Shown here in pieces: positions 1 through 11,845 of a stretch of DNA of 64,000 nt (within the stretch, counting starts at the first letter, position 1; every line of letters starts with the position of its first letter). The stretch comes from Symbiodinium natans. Lineage: Eukaryota > Sar > Dinophyceae > Suessiales > Symbiodiniaceae. The stretch lies in the NCBI GenBank assembly GCA_905221605.1, contig CAJNDS010000114.1:1-64000 (forward strand), read 5' to 3'. The notes below the pieces were generated by a model. It saw nothing but the letters and a program-made list of their open reading frames with translations. It was not told where the DNA came from and made no database searches. The position numbers and the translations under genes are program-made.

Positions 1-176
1 TTTTGGTTTTAGGTTTTAGGTTTTGGGTTTTAGGTTTTGGGTTTAGGGTTTTGGGTTTAGGGTTTAGGGTTTAGGGTTTAGGGTTTAGGGTTTAGGGTTT
101 AGGGTTTAGGGTTTAGGGTTTAGGGTTTAGGGTTTAGGGTTTAGGGTTCAGGGTTTAGGGTTTAGGGTTTAGGGTT
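1..176 (+). repeat. Telomere-like array, TTTAGGG
   Basis: The first 50 bp are degenerate (TTTTAGG, TTTTGGG). The rest is nearly pure heptamer. It runs off the window start. Confidence 0.95.
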
Positions 177-406
177 GACTTCGGAACCACTTGTGGAAGC
201 CTTCCTCAAGAGTTTCAGGTGGCCTCTCGTCGGGAACATTTGAGAGAAAAGCTGAGAGTTTGTGTGTTCACGCACCTGCAAACCTCGATACACCCTGACT
301 CCCCGTGGCGACGTTGAAGACATAGCCACGGTTTATTAATGCGTATGGTGTATGACTTAATAAAAGCAAGCCAGCCACAGGATGCAAGTAGGGTCTGCTT
401 CATTGG

Positions 407-472
407 CCCTAAACCCTAAACCCTAAACCCTAAACCCTGAACCCTAAACCCTGTACCCTGAACCCTAAACCC
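407..472 (-). repeat. Telomere-like array (CCCTAAA)
   Basis: About nine units with CCCTGAA and CCCTGTA variants. It abuts the candidate exon at 475. Confidence 0.9.
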
Positions 473-474
473 AC

Positions 475-614
475 TTGGCCAAAGGGTAACTGCCTCGGCC
501 GAGGCTTCGAGACGTCTGGCAAGCTGCTCAGACACCGCTGCGTCCTCAGAACAGAGCAGTAGTCCACCGTCGGCTTCGGAGGCACGCGGCCCGGACGATG
601 GTTGGCAAAGATAA
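475..614 (-). CDS. Candidate exon: SEADGGLLLCSEDAAVSEQL
   Basis: After GTAAAG| the frame reads ...GPRASEADGGLLLCSEDAAV, SEQLARRLEASAEAVTLWP. It ends at donor GTGGGTTTAGGG, so the intron opens straight into a telomeric array. The plus strand is also open but reads less well. Confidence 0.3.
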
Positions 615-889
615 CTTTACAAGAGCCCAGAAAAAGTGCCTTTTTTGTTGCCCACCCATGGGACCTTTTTTTTTTTTTTTTTGGGGGGGGGGGGCATATT
701 CAGGCGATTCCACGATCTTTGGGAAAAAACAACGGGACCCTAAACCCTAAACCCTAAACCCGAAACCCTAAACCCAATAACCCCCTGTTTCACGATCTGA
801 TCTCTGGGCCCCACGCAACAGCCGCCAGGAAGGCTCCGAGCGGCCCGGCCGTGCCGGAAGGAAGGTCACCTTTTCTTTGGTTGAGGAAT

Positions 890-975
890 TTTAGGGTTCA
901 GGGTTCAGGGTTAGGGTTTATAGGGTTTAGGTTTATAGGGATTAGGGTTTAGGGCCAAGTTTAGGGTTTAGGGTA
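890..975 (+). repeat. Degenerate telomere-like array
   Basis: TTCAGGG, TTATAGGG and TTTAGGG units are mixed. Similar decayed runs occur at 1447-1540 (+), 1297-1345 (-) and 2951-3005 (-). Confidence 0.8.
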
Positions 976-2352
976 GGTTCTCAAAGTCCAGGCTGTCAAA
1001 TCACGTCAAGATTTTTGAAGGGCTTAACGCGGTGCATTGAAGCAAGGACTATGGGCTCCAGGTGCAGCCCAGGGTCGAGATTGTAAGCTTAGTTGTCCAG
1101 TACCTAGGGATTTTAAAGGTTCACCTTTGTATTTGTAAGGGGAATATACTAACTCAAAAAGATTAAAGGTGACCTACTCTGCTACTAAGTAAGCATGCGC
1201 AGAGGCGAACCAGCTGATTGCGCAACGCAGCTGCTTGCCAGAGCTCTCTCTGAACCCCGCAGCCGCCCACTCCCCTCAACTTCCGAAACCTGTAAACACC
1301 CTAAACCCCAAACCCTAAACCCCCTAAACCCTAAACCCTAAACAAGCTCAAACCAACTCCTGCACCCTGAGCCCCCCACCTTGCGACGCCCAGACGGCCA
1401 AGAGTTGCTCCAAGCTCAGGTGCTTCACATCTCCCTGTCTGAACGGTTTAGGGCTTTATAGGGTTTAGGGTTTAGGGTTCAGGGTTTAGGGTTTAGGGCT
1501 TTATAGGGTTTAGGGTTTAGGGTTTAGGGTTCAGGGTTTCATCCCCTCCGCCCAAGAAGCCCCCAAACCCTCCAAGGGTCCCATAGCATGGGCCCTTACA
1601 AAGGGACCCCTTAGATACCCTTCTATACCATATTAAGGGCCCATGTAACTTCCCTTAGAAACCCTGAGGCTGGGTGATATTATGATGCCCCAAGAGGCTT
1701 CGTGACAGCCTCATGCCGCATTAAACCCTGTGAGAAGTGACGGGACTAAAGGAGGGACGCTTGTAAGGGACCTTAAGGGGTTATTTACGGGGTGTTTGGG
1801 GTCCCTGCTAGGAGTCTCTCAGGATTACTTGAACGTCCTCAATCCCTAACCCTAACCCCTAAACCCCTAAACCCTCTCAGGTCCTGCCGTGCGAAATGGA
1901 GCTTTCAGCGCTAAATTAAACGACTCTGGGCACTCGACAAGTCTGAGTACGGCGCGAGGGCTCAGGACGTCAATGCAGACAACGCATGCGGTAGGCTACA
2001 GGGTTGGGCGCGCAGCCAGGAAGAGAGCAAGCTTGAGATTGAATTTAATCCACGGACCGACTTCATGTTAGGAAACTATCGGGCTTAATTTTGGGATTTG
2101 GGGCTTTAGGGTGACTGTAGTGTTTATTTATGGGAGTTGGGGTCTTAGGGTGATGTTTGAGAGAAGGGCCGTGGAATGAGTGCTAAGCAGCACGAGCGAT
2201 CTTAGGAGCACAAAAGGTTCGATCAAAATCGCCTAGTTTCAGCTGAAACCTCAACTCCACTCCGAAACTCTTCTTGGCACCCCTTGGAACTATTGCCCTT
2301 GCAAGGACGAATATCTTTTAGTTTTTTTGGTGGTTCTTAAGCAAGTAGCAAT

Positions 2353-2460
2353 GGGATGTTCCCCCTTAGACTAACCATCTTTAATGGGGAAGCAAATAGG
2401 GGGCGGGGAAGGGGTACTCAAAGTCTTATTAAGGACTGTTAGTACAAGGGGGAACATCCC
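2353..2460. mobile_element. Family A MITE-like element
   Basis: Terminal inverted repeats start GGGATGTTCCCCCTTA and end GTACAAGGGGGAACATCCC. The interior has AAGGACTGTTAGTA. There is no coding capacity. Confidence 0.75.
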
Positions 2461-3088
2461 AAAAGTTGTGGATGAAACAAACAAACCTGGAGACTGAAAG
2501 CAGCTCTGGGCCTGTGCTGCGGAGATGTCGGTGGCCGGGAAGCTGCTAAGTTGCATCCTCCGCTGGCAACTCGGAAACGTTGGGATATTTGTGGGGCCTG
2601 TAGGGCATGTTTCGGGATATTTGTGTTTAGGGGCGGGGAAAATCATGAGAATTCCCCTGCAAGCTCTCAAAATGAGAGACCCCCAAAAATAGACACCTTG
2701 TAATAAGGACCCCAACAAGGCACCCCCCCCCCCCCCCCCCAATATCGTAAACCCCCAAATCTGTGAGACAAAGCTGAGATGTGCAGCTAGCCGAACACTT
2801 TCGAGGTTCCCCGGAGAAGCCAGGAAAAAAAGAAGGGTATGCTCCCCGGTGTTTTAATTTATGTAGTAGTGAAGCGTTTCAGGTCTGAAGATTCCGACTT
2901 GTCCAGCGCTGCTGCTCCTAGTGTTTCCTTTTGTCTTTTGCAGCTCGAGCAAGTACCCTAAACCCTAAACCCTAAACCCTAAACCCGAAACCCTAAACCC
3001 GAAACTACTGTTGAGTCATTTTTGGGACCCTTAAGGGGCCTTCCCTGTAAGGGGCCGCTCCGTAAGGCCTCCCCATAAGGTTCCTCGC

Positions 3089-3192
3089 AACCCTAAACCC
3101 TAAACCCTAAACCCTAAACCCTAAACCCTAAACCCTAAACCCTAAACCCTAAACCCTAAACCCTAAACCCTAAACCCTAAGCCTAAACCCTT
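3089..3192 (-). repeat. Telomere-like array (CCCTAAA)
   Basis: About 14 nearly perfect units, opposite in orientation to the array that starts 120 bp downstream. Confidence 0.95.
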
Positions 3193-3197
3193 AACAG

Positions 3198-3310
3198 GAT
3201 CTACTTTATGGAAACCTCCCAGAGCTCGGGGGGCACCACTGGCAAAGCTGGAGCGAGGTGGTCGAAAAAGCCATAAAGGATTCCTACCAACTCCAGAATA
3301 TGACAGTACA
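3198..3310 (+). CDS. Candidate exon between two telomeric arrays (113 bp)
   Basis: It starts after CCCTTAACAG|, at the edge of a C-strand array, reads DLLYGNLPELGGHHWQSWSE then VVEKAIKDSYQLQNMTV, and ends at GTGTTTAGGG, where the donor flows into a G-strand array. It fills the whole unique segment. No family is recognised. Confidence 0.35.
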
Positions 3311-3311
3311 G

Positions 3312-3411
3312 TGTTTAGGGTTTAGGGTTTAGGGTTTAGGGTTTAGGGTTTAGGGTTTAGGGTTTAGGGTTTAGGGTTTAGGGTTTAGGGTTTAGGGTTT
3401 AGGGTTTAGGG
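3312..3411 (+). repeat. Telomere-like array, TTTAGGG
   Basis: Fourteen perfect units. With the previous array it flanks one 113-bp candidate exon. Confidence 0.95.
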
Positions 3412-3670
3412 CAGTTCTACAGATATGACAATACACTACATACACAAATCTAGCAGCATAATCTATACCGCTTTATTTGTGTATGTAGTGTACATATTAT
3501 ATGTATGTATATCTATATTTACTGTATAAATGTAGTTATACAAACACATAATAGTAAGATTCTTCGTCGGTCAAGGCTCTTGCCCGACAGAAGTCGCTCG
3601 AATAGGCTCTGCTTCAGCAGCAGCGGGCTCCCTGCGCGGAAAACGCATGTCGTCTGCACAAAACGCCAAG

Positions 3671-3806
3671 GTTTAGGGTTTAGGGTTTAAGGTTTAGGGT
3701 TTAGGGTTTAGGGTTTGGGGTTTGGGGTTTGGGGTTTGGGGTTTGGGGTTTGGGGTTTGGGGTTTGGGGTTTGGGGTTTGGGGTTTGGGGTTGGGGGTTT
3801 GGGGTT
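3671..3806 (+). repeat. Telomere-like array switching to TTTGGGG
   Basis: Six TTTAGGG units are followed from about 3714 by about 13 TTTGGGG units. The variant is homogeneous, so it spread within the array. Confidence 0.95.
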
Positions 3807-3957
3807 GAATCGGACCGAAGTCTGTTACGGGGGTTTGGGGTTTGGGGTTTAGGGTCCACCAAAGCCCTTGTGTAGCTTCAACCCCCCAACCCCCCCCAAC
3901 AGCAAATCTTGCACACCCCTGCAAAAAACCCTGCAAAACCTACGGCAACCTCCTACT

Positions 3958-4042
3958 TAACCCTAAACCCTAAACGATAAACCCTAAACCCTAAGGCCCT
4001 AAACCCTAAACCCTGAACCCTAAACCCTAAACCCTAAACCCC
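3958..4042 (-). repeat. Telomere-like array (CCCTAAA)
   Basis: About 11 units with single-base lesions. A degenerate G-strand array follows at 4147-4234. Confidence 0.9.
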
Positions 4043-4129
4043 GGAGGAGCCGTTTGGCCGCGTAGGGAAGCCCAGCTCCGGCGGACCCAAGACCCCACGC
4101 AGGGCGCGCAGGCCGGCGCGGCGGACGTT
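4040..4129 (-). CDS. Candidate 30-codon exon ending at a telomeric GTTTAGGG donor
   Basis: Acceptor CTGGGCAG|, then NVRRAGLRALRGVLGPPELG for exactly 30 codons, with the donor GTTTAGGG formed by the array at 3958-4039. GC-rich unique island; no family is recognised. Confidence 0.3.
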
Positions 4130-5265
4130 CTGCCCAGGGGATTCAAGGGTTTAGGGTTTAGGGGGTTAGGGGTTTCGGGTTTAGGGTTTAGGGCATTTAG
4201 GGTTTAGGGGTTTAGGGTTTAGTGGGGTTTCAGGGGTTCATGAAGGCTTTTGGGGGATTTTCGGAGTTTTTTTTGAAGGCTTGATGAAGTTTTTAGGGGA
4301 TTGTTTAGGGATGCTTGGGGCCTCATAGGGTTGATACCAAGCGCGGGAGGCTCAGGGGATTTTGCCTCATAGGGTTTAGACTGTCTTGTCGGAAGAGTGG
4401 GCCCATCCAAAGCCCTCAGCCCTCAACTGGCTGGTTCTTTTAAAGTCGGGAATGAGGGAATGAGGCACTCTATCAAAATCCCTTAAAGGGTATATGTAGG
4501 GCCCCTACTTTCCCTCACTCCCTACTAAGACAAAAGGGAGCAAAAGCCCCCTCCCACACACCAGACCTCCTCGGGATTCGGCCCTACCGTGGTCGGCGTC
4601 GCCATGGTGCTGCCGGCACTTTGCGCAAGGCTTCGCTTTGACGGCGGAGGAATGAGGGATTCAAGTTTTGGGCTAGCGTCGAGACATGTGTATAGGCTTT
4701 TTGGGTCAAGTACCTCGGGGTCGACAACGGGGTGTTGTGTAGGGCTGTACTCGGGCTTGCGGAAGCCTATATGGACGCGCATCCAAACGACTTTGCAGAG
4801 CCGGCCAGGGTGTGCAGCCGAGCGCCAGACTTATGCAGATTTTGGCAGACTGACTCTTTGGAGGTTCACGTGTAGTAGGGAAACAGGTACCTTAAACATG
4901 GTTGTAGACTGAATTGGACATCGGACGTGCGGCAATAACAAAGTTGTCTTGCAGGCTGCATGCCTCTGCGTCCGCTGAGCCGGTGTGCTTAGAGATGCAT
5001 TGAGTTTGCTGGGAAAACAAGCCAAGGACGGCAGCGCATTGCGGGGGGAGTCGTTCTGAATGAGGGCCTTCTTATCCCCTTAATGCATGTCTTGCAGAAG
5101 GGATCCCCAAAGGTACCCCAACCCCTAAACCCTTTATATCTCCAACGAACTAAATACACGTGTAGGATGGAAGCCTAAGATGCTAAGAATATATACATAT
5201 ACATATATATATATATATGTGTGTATGTATACAGGAACATGGTAGACATGTAGACCAGGTATATA

Positions 5266-5376
5266 TTGGGATGTTCCCCCGTATGCTAACAGCCCTTAAT
5301 TGGGATGATAGTAGGGTGGGGGGGAGGGGGTACTACAATCCCTACTAAGGACTTTTAGTACGAGGGAACATCCCAA
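5266..5376. mobile_element. Family A MITE-like element
   Basis: TTGGGATGTTCCCCCGTATG ... GAGGGAACATCCCAA, set among (TA)n microsatellites at 5190-5215, 5386-5416 and 5440-5462. Confidence 0.8.
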
Positions 5377-5380
5377 AACA

Positions 5381-5421
<41 letters not shown>

Positions 5422-6458
5422 TATGCAGAATGTAAGAAAACATATATATATATATATATATGTGTACATTATACATGTGTATGATGCAGAGATGGTTGAG
5501 AACTGTGTGGCGCGCTTGGTTACACTGCTACAATCACGGCGTTGATTAGCCGCTCGACATCGTGGCTGTACAACTCTGTTTCTTTCCGGCTTTGTTTTCG
5601 GAGTTTGACCGTCCTCGCATCGGTGTCCTTGCCTTTCCTTGCTTGCTGCAGAGGCTCTTTTCTTCTACTTGGCTTCTTCCTGACCTAAGCGAACCCGCCA
5701 GATAAAAATGTGTTTCCAATCCTCTTTGGGATGGAGCTTCTTCAAATATTCCCGGTAATCGGTAAACCTTGGGTTTTGGGTTTAGGGGTTTAGGGGCCGT
5801 TTAGGGCTCCCAAGCCCTTAACACCAAAACAATCAGATCCAACTTCAAACTCGAAAATCATCAACCCCAAAAGAAAGTGGCCCCCTTTCATCCTCCGCAG
5901 AAAGTTGCGCAGCAGCGGCAAGGCTCGAAATCGCCTGCCCGACTCACAGAAGAGGGTTAGGATCTTCGTGCTCCCTGGGGTTTTGTGGGTTTAGGGATTT
6001 CGGATTTAGGGTTTAGGGTGGGGGTGGGGTGGGGCAGGGCGAGGAGGAGAAAGTCCTGCTCTACTCTGCTGCGGGCACGTCACGATGTTGAGGTGGACTA
6101 AACCTCTCCAGCTTGCGCTGACAACCCTGTCCCCGCAAGCAATCGCTGCCGAAGGAGAGTGACGGTTCTGAACGTCGGAGTAAAAAAACATAGCAGACAC
6201 ATGCAGTAACAAGACCTTTGAGCTTAGAGACTTGTGGTTCTTAGGGCTTATAGGGGAAGGGCTCTTGGGTGTTTGTAGGAGTCGGGCTCTGAATTCATCC
6301 TTAAGAAGCGTGTGCTAGAGGACCTCAGGTGCTGGTGACGGCACATTCTGAACTCCAAGAGCGCTTGAAAGCACTCGTGTTCCAACCTGCCTATGCCGGC
6401 AAAAACTGTATGTATAAGAGCTTGGGAATAACTTCGTGCATGTTACCCCTTCGCGGCT

Positions 6459-6960
6459 TTGGCTTCTTGCCCAAGCAGAACTGTCGGTGGGGTCGTGCGC
6501 GCTGGATCAGGGAATCACGAAGCCATCGTTGTGCAGGTGGCAAGGCCCTCAAACCGTGCCGAACCTTTCCACACATTGACATACAGCCGGCAGACGGATT
6601 TTTTCTTCGGATTCGCGGCTCCTCTTCACAGTTCAAACGATGGTCAACTCTCGGTAGCGCTCTGCATGTTGCGGATGCCAGCTCACGATGCTTTTGACGA
6701 GGAAGGTTAATCCAATCACATGTCTGGGCTTGTCTGCTTTTTCTGCGTGCTCGCATCAGGCTCAGAGTCATGCAGACAGTTCCCACACCAGAACCTCGGC
6801 AGAAGGAAGAGTCTTCGACAATGGTCAGAAGCAAAGGCTTTCTGCGACCTCCTCCCATGCTCGTTTTAAAGAGCAAGGCTTGTGGGCTTCCAGATTTCTG
6901 TCCCAAAGGAGTATTGCTGGCCGTCACCCACTTCCCCCACCTCCTGAGCTCACCAACCTG
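6459..6960 (+). CDS. Unrecognised protein, two candidate exons
   Basis: Exon A (start uncertain, to 6705) reads ...GNHEAIVVQVARPSNRAEPF...QLSVALCMLRMPAHDAFDEE. Exon B (6780 to about 6960) continues VPTPEPRQKEESSTMVRSKG...GLPDFCPKGVLLAVTHFPHLL. The 74-bp intron has donor GTTAAT and acceptor GACAG, and phase 1 is kept. The composition is protein-like across the join. The opposite strand is also open here (6391-6927, 178 codons), so strand choice rests on the splice and reading quality. Confidence 0.4.
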
Positions 6961-7253
6961 CAGGAGAGGGCGTGGAGGATTTAGGGTGGAGCCGACTTAT
7001 CGTGGGTCTACACATGCCCTAGGTAAGGGATATTTCCGACAATTAGGGTGTGTACCGTTTTGGGGGGGTTCCTAAAACAAGGAGTTGCAGCATTTTGGGG
7101 TACATGAGGGGTGCCCCCCCTGATTTTGGAGGCCCATTCTAAACCCTAAATACCCCCAACACCTCCGGCAGCCGGGAACCCCGGCCGTGCCATCCAGCGA
7201 GGAAGTCGAGAAGCGGCCGTCACTCAGGGCGCCTGGGGCTTGGACGACTGGGA

Positions 7254-7367
7254 TAGGGTTTAGGGTTTAGGGTTTAGGGTTTAGGGTTTAGGGTTTAGGG
7301 TTTAGGGTTTAGGGTTTAGGGTTTAGGGTTTAGGGTTTAGGGTTTAGGGTTTAGGGTTTAGGGTTTT
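7254..7367 (+). repeat. Telomere-like array, TTTAGGG
   Basis: Sixteen perfect units, one of the cleanest in the window. Confidence 0.95.
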
Positions 7368-7498
7368 GGAAGATTCAGGGGGGTGGGGTTTAGGGTTGAG
7401 GGGGTTCCTCTTCTTATACCGGTATAGGGTCCCTCCCCCCAAGCAAGGAAACAATTGTAAGTCACAACACCTACCCTACTTGCAACCACAGCTCAGAC

Positions 7499-7590
7499 AT
7501 GGGGGTTTCCGACAGTCGGGGTACCTTCTTGGGGTTCTTATGATAAGGGAATCCTACCATGTCGGGTCTACATTGGGGGTCCCTTCACAC
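7499..7590 (+). mobile_element. Family B repeat
   Basis: The core TACCTTCTTGGGGTTCTTAT ... GGGAATCCTACCATG then GGGGTCCC. Related copies: 2640-2760 (-), 7010-7125, 10425-10512 (-), 26080-26165, 34008-34050 with 34530-34597, 35404-35472 (-), 40733-40795 (-), 63230-63316 (-) and 63662-63722. Confidence 0.55.
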
Positions 7591-8381
7591 ACAAAATGTA
7601 AGCAAGAGTTCGTAGCGGGGTTCAGACAGCTTCGACATGGTTTCGGAGTAGGGTTGCAAGTTGTCGTTCTTGTTTAGGGTCCACAGAGTTTCTAGGGTTG
7701 ATGCCTGGTAGCGCTTTTTGGGGGGGTCTACAGGGCTTGGTGCTCATGCTTCTTTGGGGGTGTCTATGGCAGGGGGCTTTGGGCTTGCGGGATGAGATGT
7801 TAGGGCGTCACACAGCAACAATTGTGACGCGATTTTGTAACTAAAAACCCCGTTGAAAATGATGAACAAACGGGTTGCCTTCAGCGATCATGAAAAACAG
7901 CTAACATTCGTCTCAAGGCACTACCCAGAACAATAGTGCTGGTGTCCACAGTGTTCCACTCTTCGGCCTGAGTACATAATAATCTGCAATAATAAACTTT
8001 ATCCCTTCCGGAAGGGCGCAATGTGTGGTCGGGCACGGGGGGGAGGTGCTGCGGTTGGGAGTTTAGGGTGCAGTGTGGGGCACTTACGTGAACTTACGTG
8101 GCTGCGCTCGGCACGTCTTTCCTGACACTTGGTTTGGATCATCTCCGGCGAGCAAGCAGCCTCCTACTTGCAGCTTTTGAGCGACCGCTGTGGCCGCTAA
8201 AGAGACCGCCCTGGAGATGGCGAGATTAATGATAATGGGAATAATAGAAATATAATAACAATACTAATGATAATAAACAAAGAATACGAATAATAATAAT
8301 AATCATAATACAAGAACTGCTGAACCCTTAGCAGCGAACCCACGACAGGCGTGAAGACCCTCCGACCTCCAAGCAATCCCC

Positions 8382-8520
8382 CTGGTTCTTAGTAAGGAAT
8401 AAGGGAACTGGGGCCATACATATATATATATATATACGCATATATATATATATATATCCCCTTTTAAGGGATTACATCGGGCCCTCATTCGATCATTCCC
8501 TACGACTAGCAACCCGCCAG
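8382..8520. mobile_element. Family E MITE-like element with internal (TA)n
   Basis: CTGGTTCTTAGTAAGGAATA ... ATTCCCTACGACTAGCAACC, with two (TA)n tracts. Confidence 0.65.
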
Positions 8521-8603
8521 CAATGAGTTCCTGGCGGCAGCCGGTGATGGTGTTGGTGTGCTCCGACGTTCGCGGGAGGGCTTCGGACTGCGTTCGGAGC
8601 TGG

Positions 8604-8680
8604 CTGGTTGTTTAGTAGGGAATGAAGGAATGAGGTAGTATATAGGGTACCTCATTCTCCCATTCCCTACTAAGAACCAG
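8604..8680. mobile_element. Family E short element
   Basis: CTGGTTGTTTAGTAGGGAAT and its inverse ATTCCCTACTAAGAACCAG, with no TA expansion. A diverged copy lies at 4431-4535. Confidence 0.75.
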
Positions 8681-8830
8681 TGGGAGTAGGGGTTATGATG
8701 GGGGTACTTGAAACCGACCCAGATCCCCGTAAGCAGTGCACATGCAAAGGACTCCAAAGCCTCAGGGCCCTGACCCCAAACTTGGGCTGTCCCCCCTGTT
8801 TAAGGTTTTGGGTTTAGGGTTTAGGGTTCG

Positions 8831-8888
8831 GGTACCCCTAGTATAATCCCCATTAAGGACTGCTAGTAGAAAGGGGAACATCCCAAAC
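8831..8888. mobile_element. Family A element, right half only
   Basis: The right half (ATTAAGGACTGCTAGTA ... GGGGAACATCCCAAA) is intact. The left half is replaced by a short TTTAGGG array. Confidence 0.65.
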
Positions 8889-10930
8889 CTAAACCCTCAA
8901 CCCCCCAAAACAGCGAATGGCGCCTTGATGCCAGTGCCGCTGCTACGGAATCCTTGTAATATCGACGCGGATGAGAGATTCGGAGCCCCCTCCTAGGTCA
9001 CTGGCTGAGTTATATGAAGCAGGGTATATAATTTCTTGTACCCCCAAAAGGACACCCGACACATGCACCCACCAAAAAAAAGGAACCTTATATACACTCA
9101 CCAATAACAGCAATATAAATCCTATTTCATATTGTTTGTCCAGGATAAAAAAAACAGGTCACCCTTTGGGTTCCCAAAGGTCACCTATTTAGGGTTTAGG
9201 GTTTAGGGTTTAGGGTTTAGCCACTGTGGATTCGACTCTGCCAGGATGCCAACATCATAAGGCTGACCTAATTGGAGGTCCATGGGTGTTGATAACTCAG
9301 CCATTCAAGAGCAACACAGAGCAACTGTGGCCAGAATTGGCTACAACCTTGCATAGCGTGCATAGCGTACTTCTTAAACCCTCTTGCAATCTCCACCACG
9401 CCCCCCCCCCCCCCCCCCCAAAAAAAAAAAAAAAAAAGATTCTAGCGGACCTCTCTCAACAGAAATTCATTTGCTAAGTGGTGCAGCTTCAGAATCTCAA
9501 CCTCAACACAGGGGAAAGACACGTAGTCGGCCACGTCCTTATCTGAGATCAACTAGGAACCCTGCACACGCCAGCCCCCGTTACACCAGCCCTGAGACCC
9601 CAAAAGCCCTGTGAAACCTTGGGCTTAACATATTCATGGGTTCCCCTGTTACCCCCCCTCTATACTACCCCCTCCCCCCAGGTTCTCCCCATAATTAAGG
9701 CTATTTAGGGATATTATGGCATATGCAAACCCAACAAAACCCTGTCATAAGGCTCGACAAAGACGACAAAAATCGACAAGCCCGAATACCAGGCTCCCCG
9801 GCGTCTCCGAGCTTCATCAAAGGACTCGCTGTTGGTGCCCTCTGGGACAGACAAGGTTAGGGTGTGAGGATGTAGGACTTGGGATTTGGGAATGTGCTTT
9901 CGCGGTCTAGAGCCTGCTTAACAAGTTCATGGGTACCCCGGAGAAGGTTGCGACCAGCTCTAACTCTAGTTAGCCTTCTTCTGGCCCCAGGTGTCCACTC
10001 TACCCATGAACCTCCCTAAACCCTTAACCCTGACCTTGTGCCCTAAACCCTAAACCCTCCCCAAGTATGGCATGCGTCTCTTGGGGGTGCCCGACAAACC
10101 GCGAGGCCTCACACATTGCGTGTGTTCGATCTCAGGGTTCAACGGGCTCATGGTTCGGATAGTATTAAAAATATTTAAGTATGTATTCCTTGCTGAGTTT
10201 ATGTACCCTCAATAAGTGCAAAATTGTATTTAACAATTGAATTTGTATTCCTGGTTGAGTTGAAGTACTCTTACAAATTTAAGATGTTACCCCACTATGA
10301 CAAAGTCAAGGGGGGGGAGGTTCGGCTTGGGGGGTTGAGGCTGTTTTGGATTCGGGTCAAAGGAGTGCACGGGTTAAGTTTCGACTTTTGGCATTTGGGT
10401 ATTTGCCAAACATAGTGGGATCCCCTCTTAGACCTCAATAGAATAGAATCCCCTTTACGGCCCCAAAAAAGGGTACCCCCCCCCCCCCCCCTACATTTTC
10501 GGAAACCCCGCCATTTGTGTGCTCCGTCGAACCCAGATGTCGCTTCCAAGGCTGTAGCATTTGGAGCTTGCATGGTTTAGGGGTTTAGGGTTTTGGGTTT
10601 TAGGGTTTAGGGTTTGCAGTTTTAGGGTTTTAGGGTACGAGGTGAGTGAAGTGGCAAGCACATCTTTGGCAGCCACGTCTTGACCATAGCAACGGAACCC
10701 ACTCCAAGGGGGCCAGCAACATGATCGCACACGTGACTTGCGAGATGGAATGCGGGGAACTACTCGACAGCAACTCATTCCAACCACTTAAAACCCTAAA
10801 CCCTAAACCCTAACCCCTAAACCCTAAACCCTAAAGATCCTGAATATGTCTGCACTTCCAACTCGGGGCTCCCAGGGCTTCGGGGCTCCTAGGGCTTGTG
10901 GGGTTTAGACACACAAACTCCTGGAAGCCA

Positions 10931-11216
10931 CAAGCATTTGTCAAGCCTAAACCCTATAAACTGGAAACCCTAAACCTTAAACAGAGCCTGTTGTGCAACA
11001 CAAGCATTTGTCAAGCCTAAACCCTATAAACTGGAAACCCTAAACCTTAAACAGAGCCTGTTGTGCAAGGAGGCTAGAAGATGAAAACCCTATAAACTGG
11101 AAACCCTAAACCTTAAACAGAGCCTGTTGTGCAAGGAGGCTAGAAGATGAAAACCCTATAAACCCGAAACCCTAAACCTTAAACAGAGCCTGTTGTGCAA
11201 GGAGGCTAGAAGATGA
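10931..11216 (+). repeat. 66-70 bp minisatellite containing telomere-like pieces
   Basis: Four tandem units (spacing 70, 66, 66) share CCCTATAAACTGGAAACCC and TTAAACAGAGCCTGTTGTGC. The first two carry CAAGCATTTGTCAAG and the later ones GGAGGCTAGAAGATGA. Confidence 0.9.
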
Positions 11217-11318
11217 AGTCGCTGAGCGGTACCCTTGACTACCCTCAGCCATCATGGCGACGGGTCACCGCCATGTGCACATCAAGGACACACCTTGAGC
11301 TTCATGTTTTTGAAAACC

Positions 11319-11391
11319 CTAACCCTAAACCCTAAACCCTAAACCCTAAGCCCTAAACCCTAAACCCTAAACCCTAAACCCTAAACCCAAG
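11319..11391 (-). repeat. Telomere-like array (CCCTAAA)
   Basis: About ten units with one CCCTAAG. Further short C-strand arrays lie at 10788-10835 and 12284-12355. Confidence 0.9.
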
Positions 11392-11488
11392 TTCCTCACT
11401 TGGGGCGGGACCGGCCCGGCTGTCGGCCCACCCTGGCAGTCTTCATGGGGCATTCCGCATGTACTCGGGTTTTAGATACTCAGGGGGG

Positions 11489-11590
11489 TTGGGATGTTCC
11501 CCCTTATACTAACAGTCCTTAATAGGGATTATAGTACCCCCTATTTGTAATTCCTATGCAGGACTGTTAGTATAATTGGGAACATCCTAA
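11489..11590. mobile_element. Family A MITE-like element
   Basis: About 100 bp, near consensus: TTGGGATGTTCCCCCTTATA ... TTGGGAACATCCTAA. Confidence 0.8.
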
Positions 11591-11845
11591 CTCATGGGGG
11601 ATGATCTCAGAGGTTTCCGGTTCTGTGTCATGCTTCGTCCCCCTACATCTGCACGGCTTCTTACTTGGAGGGCCACTTCAAGCCCAATGACCAGTACCCA
11701 TCAGGTCACCGGCGTCGCTCCTCCACATCGCCGGGTATGCATTTTGAGACTTCAGTCGGAAGTGTCTGAATCAACGTGCCCCTAGCATCAAAAACAACTC
11801 TGAGTACATGGCATGGACTTGCGGCTTGCGGAGGTGAACAAATGG

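Larger units (their letters stand above)
7370..9180. other. Gene-free stretch
   Basis: Apart from the family A, B and E elements, an ATAATAATA tract at 8225-8310 and short G-strand arrays, I see nothing supportable. Confidence 0.5.

Noticed and set aside
1-176. A true chromosome end at the window start
   Set aside because: The first 50 bp are degenerate and the array is no longer than many internal ones, so the window edge is probably arbitrary.
6391-6927. 178-codon minus-strand frame
   Set aside because: The composition is less protein-like than the plus-strand exons, with no splice support.
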